From Burhinus oedicnemus (taxonomy: Eukaryota; Chordata; Aves; Charadriiformes; Burhinidae): DNA of 64,000 nucleotides. Location of the stretch: the NCBI GenBank assembly GCA_008921705.1, contig VFFE01007510.1, positions 2,270,030 to 2,334,029 of the forward strand, in the 5' to 3' direction. Shown here in pieces: positions 29,571-40,710 of the stretch (positions are counted from its first letter, which is position 1; each line of letters begins with the position of its first letter). The position numbers and the translations under genes are program-made. Under the pieces are notes generated by a model, which saw only the letters and a program-made list of their open reading frames with translations, did not search any database and was not told the DNA's origin.

Positions 29571-29590
29571 NNNNNNNNNNNNNNNNNNNN
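29571..29590. other. Assembly gap (20 N)
   Basis: Twenty undetermined bases inside the CpG island. The round number suggests a placeholder length. Any translation across it is meaningless, because neither the missing sequence nor its phase is known. Confidence 0.99.
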
Positions 29591-31921
29591 AGCGCGTGGG
29601 GTAACGGCCACCGCACCCCCGCCTCCCCCTTGCGCACCCTCGGGCAGCCCCGGCCCGGCCCCGCGCCGCGACCCTCGGCGCCGCCGTGTGCGGACACTTG
29701 CGGCCCGGCCCGGCCACTTCAGCCCCTTCTCTTCCCTCGGCACTTCTCGCCCCGCCGGCTGCCCTGGCGGCAAGGGGTGGGTAGGTGGGCCGCCCGCCTG
29801 GGAAAGGGGAGGCCGGCGGGAAACGAAGCGGGGTTTGAGCTGAGGGAGGGCAGCCACCACAGAGGGTGGCATCTGCAGAGGAAAAAAGAAACTAGGAAAA
29901 GCAGGGTTAATTAAAAAAGCCACCCCTGTATCTGAAACCGTTGTTCTGAGGGGGAATGGGCAGGCACTCTCTGTCAGAAGTACTGGTGCTCTCGCTAGAT
30001 TTCTTCATGCTTTAGAAAAAGTACATGATTTCCATCATCCCTCTGAGGTATAGCTCGGCCTAACTCTCTTTCCAAACTGCCGACAAGCGAACAAGGGCCC
30101 GTACGCTGGCTGGTGAAGCCATCTTCCCCACTCAGCTCAGCAGCCACCAACACCTGCGAAGGGATCCCTGACCCAGTCTGGGGCCAGTGAGGCCGTGATC
30201 CGTCGGAGGGGAGCCTCGGGGGCAGGAGTCCCTGTGGGTCCTAACGTGCAGACTTGAAAACAGGGATCAAATTGCTCCTACGATAGAAAGACGGGCATCC
30301 TTGATTTTAGTGGGGCATTCAAGTAGGTCTTTGTATTTCCACAATTCAGGAAGTTTCATCTTAAATGAAAAGACAGCTTTTAGATGAGTTTGTAAAATTG
30401 TCCAGTACATCAATTGTTTTTTGGGGGTGTGATACCTTACACCACTTACTATTTCTCACTCTTCCTGTATTTCCTTTCTTCCTGCATTGCTTGGATCCTC
30501 CTTCCTCCCTGCAGTGAGCAGGTGCTGTCTAACAATGGACAGTCCTTCCATCCATTCTTGGTAGTCCTACTCTGCAAAATACAGTCACAAACAGAAATTG
30601 TTTTAAAGTAATCTTTATCACTTGTAGCGGAAGGAAACTGTCTGAAACCCTGAAACCTAGAATGGGGCCTGGCTGGGAAAGGGATGTGGTGGGCTTTTCA
30701 GATTTCCCTGTACGGTGGTGGTACTGCGCAGAAATCAACAGAGAGAAAAAGTTATTTTCTCCACCTTAACTCCCAGAGGCACCAGTGATTTCCAGTGCGC
30801 TCCAGTATGAAAGGAACTACAAAACTGCCAGGCCATAGTTATCTCAAACCTTAAAAGCTGCGCTATCCCTTGCAATGGTGTGATAAGAGAGATCCATTCC
30901 TTCTCCACAAGACACCAGCTGGCACACAAGACTGGCCAAGCGATACTTGTGAGATAGAATGACATAAACTAATAAAACCCTAACAGATGCACTAGGCAGG
31001 AACTAAATTATTTGTGACAATTCAGGCTAAGTGTTCTGTTACAAGAAATAAAATGGCCTTTGCCATTGCAACAGTAGATATTTTCAGAAATGATTGAAAA
31101 TGTGCTTTCCAAATGAAAGCATTAACATGTAGAAAAGAAAACCCTCTCAACTGCATTTAGTTAAAATTGTCAGAGAGAATCCCAGGGAAAGCAACCGCAG
31201 AGACTAGCTTTACTTGGAGTAGGCGGGGACAGAGAGAAAACGATGCCAATGAGTCTAGTCATGAGTTGTTATGTTGGGAGAAAAAAAAGAAGAAAAAAGT
31301 GAAAAAAGAAGACAGTGTGTCCCCCTCCTCCAAATGTAGAAATAAAGGTGTGTGTATATACATTCCAGTAAGAATCAGTCATTTTCATAAGCTACAACAG
31401 AGAAGTCTGCAGTTCTCTGTACATCAGCAGCAGGGCATATGAAACACGTGTCCAAAGTTTATTACACAGCCTGTGTTGAGTCAAGGTTATACAGAGCTGA
31501 GAATCTGCTGAAATTTGTTTGTTAATTGTAAACATAGTAGTGTTTCCCCAAACCCAGCCAGAAATGAATATAGTCCCCTTCAAAAATGGGTAATGGGGCA
31601 TCTAGAAAGAAAACACAATGGAAACATCAGATCACAGAGCACGGTACTGGGGTTGCTCCGCTGTAATTGTTCAGGTATGTTAATCAAACCTTTCTCTTTT
31701 GCGACCCATGCTGTAGACAATTCATGATCCGCATGGTCACCTGCTCAAGCACACTGCTGTTCAACTCTTCCAGCACAACTCTTTCAAACCTTGCTAAGCC
31801 ATACGTGACCTTTCAGACTGATACGACAGTATACTTACATGAATATATTTTGTGCACTAGAAACTGAGTTTATTTTGCTAAGTTTAATACCAAGTTAAAT
31901 ATTTGACCCTTTTGCCTGCAG

Positions 31922-32015
31922 TTGCTAAAACAGGGATTTGGCACGGGAAAGTGAAAGACCATCTCTCACTTCTCCATCAGCAGTATTTACTGCAACACTT
32001 AAGCACTGGGATCAT
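31922..32015 (+). other. Candidate exon of a rightward transcript
   Basis: It is bounded by the acceptor GACCCTTTTGCCTGCAG, with a good pyrimidine run, and the donor CAT|GTGAGTGAG. One frame is open throughout its 94 bases and includes the residues GIWHGKVKDHLSLLH, which I do not recognise. Its end phase does not join in frame with the next candidate exon at 32364, so a non-coding transcript or chance splice sites are more likely. Confidence 0.15.
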
Positions 32016-32363
32016 GTGAGTGAGCTGCACGGTCCTTTCCCCCCTCTCCCAGACTCTCACGCTGCATCTATGTCTGAGCCCTTTGCTAAAGTTGCTCTTC
32101 ACTCCTCTGTAGTGGCTCATTTGGAATAATTTTTAACACCTTTCCAAAATCAAAGAACAATGTATTCAGGAAAATAGTTCTGCGTACTGATATTCAGAAA
32201 AGAACTGTTTTTCTGTGTATCTGTAACAGGAACTAGGAGGATCTATCTAATCTGGGTGTAACTCTTCTCGTGGTGCAAATCAAGGCTTCAGGCACCGGTG
32301 GGGCACAGGGATCTGCCTGCCCAGCAGAGGGGTCGATTCAGAGCCTGCCTTCTTTCCCTGCAG

Positions 32364-32399
32364 GTTTTAGATATCACTCATTTTTTTTGGCCGTACAAG
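32364..32399 (+). other. Candidate 36-base microexon
   Basis: It is flanked by a strong acceptor (GCCTGCCTTCTTTCCCTGCAG|G, CAG at 32361-32363) and a good donor (ACAAG|GTATGA). Its length is a multiple of three and one frame is open, reading VLDITHFFWPYK. No known protein comes to mind. Paired good sites this close do occur by chance, and no in-frame partner exon was found. Confidence 0.15.
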
Positions 32400-35212
32400 G
32401 TATGAGTTTGTGGTTTTAAAACCTTCACCAGACTGTTTATATTCTTCACTGCTGGAAAGTGAAATTATAAATAGGATTGGGGAATTATTCTAAACATATT
32501 CTACAGGAAAATTGTTTCTGCAACATGCAGTCAATTTTGTCAGCTTGGTACTGACATTTCTGATGCTGATATTTCCTGAGAGTGCTTTTTAGACAAGGTA
32601 AGAGACCAAGTCCAGTTAAACTCAATCCACAACAGCTGGCATAATTATTTCTGAAATTGAGCTTAAAATCAGTTTTCTGCGGGGGAAAATAGTGGCATTG
32701 CCAGCTTTAAAAACATCACTTTTCCTTTGAACATTCACCTGTCAATCTCTTTTTCATTCTTCTAGACTGAAGGTCTGTCAGTCTGCAGCTTGACATAAAC
32801 AGAGATAGCATTCACTGGCCAAAGGACAGTCCTTGGAAGCTCCCAGTCTGAGGTTACATCCACAGCTTCTCCTATAAAAACAGTTAGAATTTAGATTAAA
32901 AATGTGACAAGGAAATACAGAAATTCACCTCATTTCACAGGATTCGTGCACTGTACTTTTCCTGTTCTATCTCAAAGTTATCAGCTGTGTGCCATAGTAC
33001 AATAATTTCACCAGCCTCCTGTAGAGAAGTGGATAATGCTGGATTTGGAAGTAAATTCAGCTGCAGAGCCTCAGCATAAAGCCAGAGCTGTGATTAATAT
33101 GCAGCATAGCTTTGCTCAAGTGAAGGTTCTCACCACTTGTCTGCCTCACCGCACTGTAAGTGCTTATACTATGTAACAGCTTTAAAAAAACCCTTTTTGT
33201 TTCCAGTGTAGGAGTAGTCCAGCTATTGATGTTTATTTGGAGGACTGTGTTGGAAACAGTAGTGTCAATATTCTAGTTTACTGTCTTTTCCTTCTGTTTT
33301 AAATGTCAGTGTAATTCTAAGTCTGGTTTAAAAAATAAACCGAACCCAAACCACTCTTCTTTAATCAAACATCAGCTCTAGGAGCTCAGAATTTATGAAA
33401 AATCCTAAATTAACAAACAAGTATAATCATTCAAGTAGAAGAAAACGTATTTGTAAAGAAATGGGTTTCAGGTCAAATTATTCAAAGACTATAGGGAACT
33501 CGGGTTGCTTAGATTGCTCACGTGTGCAGTTACAGAAAGCTGTTGTGCCCTGATGTTTTTCTTTCCAATCCACAGTACACAAACAGCTCCACTATCTCTG
33601 TTGAGACTCCCCTGGTTTTCCAGGTTGTTCCCTTCCTTTCTTCAAGATAGCACCAGCTTTTTTACTTCCTAACAGCTCATCTATTTAGGAGTAGAGAGCA
33701 AACATGACATTTGAGATAAGGATATGATTAAGCGGTGCCTTAGTGGTTCATGAGTTCTAGCAGCCTCACAGGATTTGGATAAGGCCTTTGCGTAAGGGAA
33801 ATCCATTGAGAGAGGCAGCCTACCCTGGTGTTTCAATTTTAAAAGCATAGTGAGCTGTACTACAGTGGAGCGTTATTGTGGGCTATGCATTAATCTGACA
33901 TAGTGAAATAGTATGTTTCTGGAGACTTGGTAAGACTTCCCCCCCCCAATATCTTAAAAACCCCATTCATTTATATTGATCATGAGTGTCTTAGAATAAT
34001 GTTTACACTTGAAGGAAAATATCTTCGCCTGGCCAAAGCAATTCTGAAGTTTTTTAAATAATTGTTTTAAAACTGGGAAAGAGTGTCATATTAAGTCAAT
34101 CTTTTGACTAAGTCGGAAAAAGTGCATTTTTGATAGCATCAACAATTTACAGATCTTCCAGTGCTCTGAATAAGAGAATTAAAAATGTATGAATAAAAGC
34201 TCATATATGTTCACATGCCATACAGTTGAGTCAATACCCACTAGGGAGACAACTTTTATGAAACTATTTTTTTATAAACTTGGTGACATAAAATATAGAA
34301 AGCCAAGACCATTTGAGGCTCCAAGATACTTCAGAAGAAATACTGGTTATGTTTCTTCCCAAATCGACTGTTTCCTATGCTTTGTGGGAAATTCAGTAGA
34401 AAGTAATAATAATAAAAAAAAAATCCGCTTTTCTTAAGATTCATATAATACTGGTATATATCACTGCATGTCTTTAGGGTCTTGATTCAGCAAAACACCT
34501 AGTCTCTTCCTAAAGTCCATCTTTATTCAGGATACCTTTCAACCGCTTGCTTAAACTTTATGCTGTATTGAAACCTGAGGCAAAGAATGGGCTCAAGTGT
34601 TTTTGTGGACAGGTATAACTTGCTGATTTGAGACAGGAAACCTACCTTGAAGTCCAAACAAATGACTTTCCTGTTCCAGATTCAAATCAGGCATGAATGT
34701 TTTCATAGTAAAACCCCTTGCAGAACGTCTTACAGGTCTTTCATTTTCCAGCTACTGATTTTAACCTCTTCTGTTTCATTGACTTCAGCCAAATCCCTTT
34801 CCTTTACACACTTTGTAAATGTGAGAGTGAGAGTGCAAACTGCAATATACTTGATCTTATATATGCTAACACAAGAGGTGCAGTAATTATATTGTGTTTA
34901 AATTCCCCCAAATGTGGAGGAGGTTATTGGTAGCTGGCTAGTATATTTCAAAAACAACCCAAATGACTCTCTCAACCTAAATGGTTCATGGTATTAGATT
35001 TCTCCATCATCTTCTGGCCTTCTGCCCCACTGCTGTAATTACCTTAACTCCTCACCCAATAATAAAACTCCCTGAACAAATCCTGTGCCTGCTATTAAGT
35101 AAAATTAAAGCTTAGTACGGATTCTCTGCATTCTTTCTTCTCTTCAGCTGTGGTGCTTGACAGCTTGCATGGTACCAATGAAACACACAAAGCCTTTAAG
35201 CCATCCCATATT

Positions 35213-35230
35213 AAAAAAAAAAAAAAAAAA
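35213..35230. repeat. Poly(A) run of 18
   Basis: An uninterrupted A run followed by GCAAAAAGCAATTCAG. No retrogene was recognised upstream and no target-site duplication was noticed. A similar run of 16 A lies at 37798-37813. Confidence 0.9.
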
Positions 35231-38200
35231 GCAAAAAGCAATTCAGAGCTTTCTAATGCTGATATGTATTAGAAGCAGTAAATTTTGATGAAGAGTAGTA
35301 CTGGATTCTCCATTTCTGTAGAAAACTCACTGGTGTAACAAAACAGAATCAGTCACGCAAGCTTATATATGCACTGTACCAGTTTGATTCCTCCCGGATC
35401 TCCTTGTAAGGAGAAGGCAGCTCAGATTCCAGGTCCACTCTGTCCTGGGTCTCTCTGAGATTGCCAGCAGGAGTGAAAATTGCAGCAATACATTTTACTA
35501 TGTAACCAGCTATCCTTTAGCTACTGCGTCAAAATCACCAAGTTCCTGTTCTACCCATGTGACTTTCAAGTTCCAAGTTGAGCTATGTTTCAGTTTTACC
35601 TTTTCTGTGGGAAAAGATCACTTGCATGTACCCACAGTTAGAAATCTTTCAGTATCACAGAACAAAATATTAAGAAATACTGAACTTCTAACTCATCAGC
35701 TCACTAGAAGTAAGAAAGGTCATTTGTCTCCAAGCTAAAATGCTCAATACAACTAGGAAAACCAATACAGAAGATAAGGTGGTCATTCATGAAAACAATC
35801 AGCTTGTATCTCAGCTGTTTTTCAGCTACTACAATATTACGCTGAGGTAGAAGAGGAAATTGTGGGAAGTTTGTTAGAGTTGCATCACGAACATATTTAA
35901 AAGAATGCATTAATGTCCAAAAATTTTAGTGTTTACTTGTTGGTACTTTTTTCTTCTCAACATCTTCTGTTAAATAACAAAATACCTTAAAAACTGATGA
36001 AAGTCTGTTCTTCCATCAGGAGAGCACCCATTCTGCAAAATCCTCAAGAACATAACCCAGAAATTATAACCCCAGCTAAGCCAAACGCAAATTTGTGCTT
36101 AAATTTAGGCATAGTAAAGTTCTGTTGGCTTTACTCACACGCTTAAAATTAAGCATATGTTTTAACACTTTACTGGATTAGGGCCCATGTCAGCAAAATA
36201 AATTTGTTGGGAAGAAGTAATAAAAATGCAGCTTGCAGTGAAGGACAGCAGAGCCATTCACAGCTACAGAAGCTTTAAAACACTAGCTGGTGTTTATAGA
36301 TTTAAAGAAGAAATCAGGCGTTAAACAAAACATTTATTTTAGATAGCTATCTAATTAGTCTGCTACAGAAGCACCTTCATTTTTCTTAATTTGTTGAAAA
36401 ACATTTTTTGCATCCTTGTATCCCCAAAAGCAAATTAATCTACACATCAAGGAAAAAAAAATGTTTTGTGAGCACAAGCTCAAAAGCATTTTTCCCACTG
36501 TTTAGTAATAGCCTGGCTGTTCCAGAGATACCATTGCATTCCCTGGAGAAGGGGACAGACGGGAGGCCAAGCTTTTCAAACACCGAATTTCGTTACACAC
36601 ATGAACCTGCATTTGCTCATGAGAGTGTATATAATTGTATATAATTGCATATACACAATAAATGTCAGCTAACTAATTCTCTTGTATGCATTGTGCACTG
36701 ATGTATATTTATTTTTAATGCTAAGAAGCTCTCTAAATATTTGGTATTGTATGTCTAGCCTTTAAAGAGAACTTAACATCATTTGCAAAACCGGAATGGA
36801 TACAATTCTACTAGATTGTGTCTATGTTAAGTCTATTTTTTCCAGCAAAAACTTGCCGTTGCTGACAACAGTGCAGCAAAGCATGAATTCTAGTGTAGAT
36901 ATAGCTCCTTTGGTGTTTTAAGTGCAGTGCTATCTGGCCCTGTTCCGAACAGCTCTGTCTTATATAGTGAGATGCCAGTGGTCACAGCACCTTACTCTGC
37001 ACAAGCGCTTCAGCTCTTCCCAGTGGCAGTGGAGCTGTACCAGGGGGCAATCCTCTACTGATATCCTTACACAGCAAACGTGTTAAACTCTTTCACAATA
37101 ACAGCATCATTTTTTCCTTTAGCATTATGTCACACCTAATGCAATGCACGTGCATTGCATTTTCTGCATTTTCAAGAGGAAAATTTTTCATTCAAAAGAC
37201 AAAACATAATCATTTGTTTCTGAGTTAGCTTTTCCCTCCATCTTTAGTAGCCCTCTCCTTCCAGCCAATTTGAGGAAGGGGACAAGGTTGCTGAATACAC
37301 AGCCTGCAGGTGTTTGTGCTCATCCCTCATTCCCAGCCACAGCCTCTGAGCCCAATGAACAGCTCCAGACAGGCACGTTTGTAGTTCTCATGTTTTTCAG
37401 AAAATAAGCACCTGGGGTGCAAAGAGAGACAGTACAGTCCCTGCAAAAGGCAAGAATAAAGATGAGTCTTCCCTCATCCTTATGACACATGAGAGAATCC
37501 ACTGGAAACCCCAGCTTTGAGACACAGAAAAAAGAGGTTTTGTGACTCCACTGTTACCAAATTCCTGATTTCACTGGGATTCAAAGCTCAGGATCCTCAG
37601 TCCTCTTTTCACATCTTATTTGCTCAGTGAAGACCTGTTCAAGGTCCCAATGCCCTACAGTACAAACATTAAACAGTAAATTTATCGACTGCATAAAACT
37701 TATAAGATCACAGATGGGAAGAAAAATGGCTCCAAGAGAATGTTTTCTCCGGTAATCATCATGAACAGTTAAGGGACTCTAATTAGCAGGGTTTATTAAA
37801 AAAAAAAAAAAAATCCATTTTCTTCCTACCTCTTATGTCAGAGGTTGCCTTTTCTTCAAAATTCATCCCTTTACCAACACTTCTGAGGTCCTGTTCTGAT
37901 TTCTGCAGTGATGGCAGTGATGTATACGGATACCATTGGTCAGGTTAAAGTTTTTAATTATTTTTAAAATTGCACACTTCTAGTAAATCACTGTGCTACC
38001 TGTTCAGCTGGGAATAAGCATCGTGGAACCTGTAGCACATACCAGTCATATCTCACTTCCATTGTATGCCTGTCATCTTCTGCTGATGGGTAGGAGACCT
38101 GAGCACAAATTGAAATTGTGTTGTTGCAGCACATGTGCACGTTTTGTGTCGACACAGTGCTGCAAAGAAGCCTTAGCACTCACCTGCACATGGACCAGAA

Positions 38201-38744
38201 GTGTGGGAGAAAGGGAAGTTTGATTTATTGGCAATAGCAGCAAGGTTGGGGCTAAGTGCAGCTGGCCAGCTAAGCCAGCGTGTGCTAACCTGCATACAGA
38301 AACCAGTCCCGTACACCAGGCTAAGAAATGAGATGGCCAGTTCACATTCACCAACAGTTAACTCAGTGCTGTGTTCTTAAATAGCTGTAGTAATGGAACA
38401 TAAAAACTCCCACCAGGTTGAGGTCTCCAGTTTGGGAGCTTTTTCCTAATGTACTACATATTTTAAAGCTTAATCATCAGCCCTTCTCCAAGCAAAACTC
38501 CTACCCGTTTCAGTTAATCTTTGTCAGAATCAGTCCTGGTACTGGGTAACAGGCTGCAGTTAAAGTATAAATGAAAAACAAGTTCCTAATCACAGAAATG
38601 AAGTTCTGAAATAGTCTTCCAACAGTAATGGGGAGTGAAAACCAGTTTCAAAATGGAATAAAACCGTATTATTGCAGCTTCATGGAACTATGTTCAATGA
38701 ACCATAGAGGTCTCATCCTGTTCAATTTCCTAGCTACCCAATAA

Positions 38745-38796
38745 ACAAACCAACCAACCAACCAACCAACCAACCAACCAACCAACCAACCCACCC
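38745..38796. repeat. (ACCA)n tetranucleotide microsatellite
   Basis: About twelve nearly perfect CCAA units, ending in CCCACCC. It is likely to be polymorphic in length. A short TTTATGATTCTATGATTT motif about 110 bases to the right (38909-38926) resembles the tail repeat of CR1, but no element body is visible beside it. Confidence 0.93.
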
Positions 38797-39820
38797 AATA
38801 CCTGGTAGTCATCTGAAATTTGTGCATGCATTGAACTTTCACTGACTAAAATAATTGTCACAGAGTATTTATTTTAATGAGACCATCACCTTGAGAAAAA
38901 CAGAAGATTTATGATTCTATGATTTAAACCACCATTAGTAACAGGATTTTATAAGAAGTCACTTCTCAGCTCGCTTGTAAATACCTGATGCCCAGCAGCA
39001 TAAACAGACTTTGGTTTTGATTTAGAGAGTTTCAGTTTTATTTTTAGGAGTAATATTTTTATCCAGAAATCTTGCCACAGTACTGTGCATAAATTTTTGT
39101 ACCAAATAATGAAGGTCTGCAAAGGCAACACATATATTAAATTACAAAAGCACCTGTACATTCCCAAGGCAATAAATATTCAAGTAGTAAGTGTGTTTCA
39201 AGTATGATTAGTGCTCTTAGGAACTTTGGGCTTACAAATCAGTACGTTTAAATCTAAACTAACTTCTACCCATCAGCTTATATAGGAGAGAAAAAAAACC
39301 CCAAAATAATGTACAACAAAGGGCCCAGAAAAGAAAGTTAGGTTTTGGTTATTATTTTGATTATAGTTATCCTACCCCTGAAAAAAAACAAAGGAAGATC
39401 ACAATGAAGGAAAAAGAGATGTGGAAAACAATTAAGACACAGTGTTAAGCTGCTGCAGGTGAGACTCATGAGGTACCTGTGTAAAGAAAAAGTAACACAG
39501 CATGCTACACAACAGGAGGCCAGAGGTGATTTTTAAAGTGTCTAAGTTAAGATGCCCTAAATAACAGGTTTCTTTTTGGTTGTTCTTCTGTGATAAATCA
39601 TTAATTTAATCACTCCAACTTTTAGTTTAAGAATGTATAAGCCATTCATTTTGAGTTGGATTCCATCCACTTTAATCCACAGCCTTTAATTCTCGTATCT
39701 GTGGCATAAGTAAATTTGTAGCTTGTAGCTTAGATAATGCACCTTCAAAAAAGGAATGACATAGATCATGTGGCCATGTAACTGGGCAATATAACTACCA
39801 GTGTTTTCTGTTTCTTTTAG

Positions 39821-40710
39821 AGGTATGGTGAGTTGTACAGGAAAACTATATAAGTGTAGTCACCTTGAAGGAACGTAGTGATGAAAAAGCAGTACCTGGT
39901 ATCATTTTAGAATGGAATCAAATAGAAATGTTGTAAAAGGGAGGGGAAGAAAAGTTGCAATACATTGCGTAATTTTCTGCTGAAATGAAAGGACACACTG
40001 TCATAGATGATGCAATAAAATAATAGTGTACAATATTAAAACACAATGCATTGCAATAAAAGAGTTGGCTTGCAGATAGTCTACCTATGTTTCTTGTAAG
40101 GTGTCTCATATTACAGTTGTTGCACTAAAATGAAGAATTCTTTCATGGATATCTTGGGGCAAACATTGCCTTTTATTCGTATTGATTTGTAACAATACTT
40201 AGAAATTGCTCTAACCATCTTATAATCGAGAAACAATAAAAAGTGGGTAATTTTGAAACAGCAATAATTTGATACAACTTTTAAGAAAAAAATGTTTATA
40301 TTACTTTAGGAAGTACTTTTAGCAATATTGTGGTGGTACCCCTTCTAGGCACTGAAATTAGGCTGAAAATAGCTATTGAAACATAGGAGCTTGCAGTATC
40401 TGTATCAGTTTACTTCTTGAGATAGTCCAGTGCCCTGCCTTTAAATATGCACATTGGGTAATCCGTGTTCAAATGTACACTTAAAATGTTTTGCTGAGCA
40501 CAGCTCCAGTGCTGCTGTAATGTAGCTAGCAGAGATATTTTCTGTTCTGGTTACCTAGCCAAGCATTGAGTTAATACAGCTTTTAATCTTTGTACTTAAG
40601 GAAAAGATCAGTAGTGAAAAAGAACTTGTTTAACAAAACAGTTACGCATTTTAAGAGGCCTCATTACTGTGTTTTTTGTACAAATAATAAACATTTTAAA
40701 CTCTGCAAAG
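39821..40710 (+). other. Candidate terminal exon / 3' untranslated region
   Basis: A good acceptor (GTTTTCTGTTTCTTTTAG, ending 39820) opens the segment. Two frames stop soon afterwards: one reads RYGELYRKTI then stop, the other runs 18 codons. What follows is T-rich on the plus strand with four AATAAA hexamers (40014, 40055, 40235, 40686), more than this composition leads one to expect. The last is followed by a GT-rich element, TCTGTGGTGCTGTGAG. This looks like a 3' UTR with tandem poly(A) sites of a rightward transcript, coding or not. No upstream coding exon was identified, so the call is tentative. Confidence 0.3.
40686..40691 (+). terminator. Candidate poly(A) signal AATAAA
   Basis: The canonical hexamer sits about 20 bases before a GT-rich downstream element (40710-40725), the normal layout of a vertebrate cleavage and polyadenylation site. 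Another AATAAA with a less clear downstream element lies at 41410-41415. Confidence 0.4.

Larger units (their letters stand above)
29520..29720 (-). other. Putative first exon of a leftward gene (5' end uncertain)
   Basis: Read on the minus strand, a purine-rich GGA repeat runs into AAGCAGCAGCGGCAGCAGG followed by GTAAGG, a strong donor, so the exon would end at 29520. One frame through it gives a run of Glu with an Ala, then KQQRQQ; the other frames give poly-Gly/Ala or poly-Arg/Ser. I cannot tell which frame, if any, is translated. A minus-strand ATG exists at 29695-29697 in the Glu frame, but the intervening gap of unknown true length breaks the reading frame. The exon could equally be 5' untranslated sequence. 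A second minus-strand donor (CAG|GTGACA, exon end 28986) offers an alternative exon end. The 5' limit given is a guess within the CpG island. Confidence 0.35.
28940..29840. promoter_or_regulatory. CpG island promoter
   Basis: Base composition jumps from AT-rich to strongly GC-rich with dense CpG, and falls back just as sharply. Visible motifs include a YY1-like CAAATGGCGG on the plus strand (28946-28955), an ETS-like CGCGGAAGTTTCC read on the minus strand (29181-29193), and many C/G runs suited to Sp/KLF factors. No TATA box is evident, as is usual for this promoter class. Strong splice donors lie only on the minus strand (exon ends 29520 and 28986), favouring transcription towards lower coordinates. 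A moderately GC-rich shore with scattered CpGs continues to about 30250. The gene it serves cannot be named from this window. Confidence 0.9.
29841..39820. other. Non-coding stretch right of the promoter, possible divergent transcription unit
   Basis: No recognisable protein-coding exon. Several plus-strand acceptors are good, for example TCCTCCTTCCTCCCTGCAG ending at about 30513 and CCCTTTTTGTTTCCAG at about 33206, but the open frames behind them are short, end in stops and lack matching donors. An AATAAA near 33334 could serve a short transcript. Poly(A) runs and an ACCA repeat are listed separately. The region may be the intron of a rightward non-coding RNA or simply intergenic. Confidence 0.35.

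Noticed and set aside
28935..29923. Long overlapping open frames on both strands of the CpG island (up to 260 codons)
   Set aside because: Stop codons are AT-rich, so GC-rich DNA yields long frames in every phase. The translations are R/G/P/A-rich with no family resemblance, and several read through the N gap.
31167..31442. Plus-strand frame of 91 codons with a Lys-rich stretch
   Set aside because: The Lys run comes from an A-rich low-complexity tract. Its first codon is TTG, no acceptor or good donor was found, and no family was recognised.
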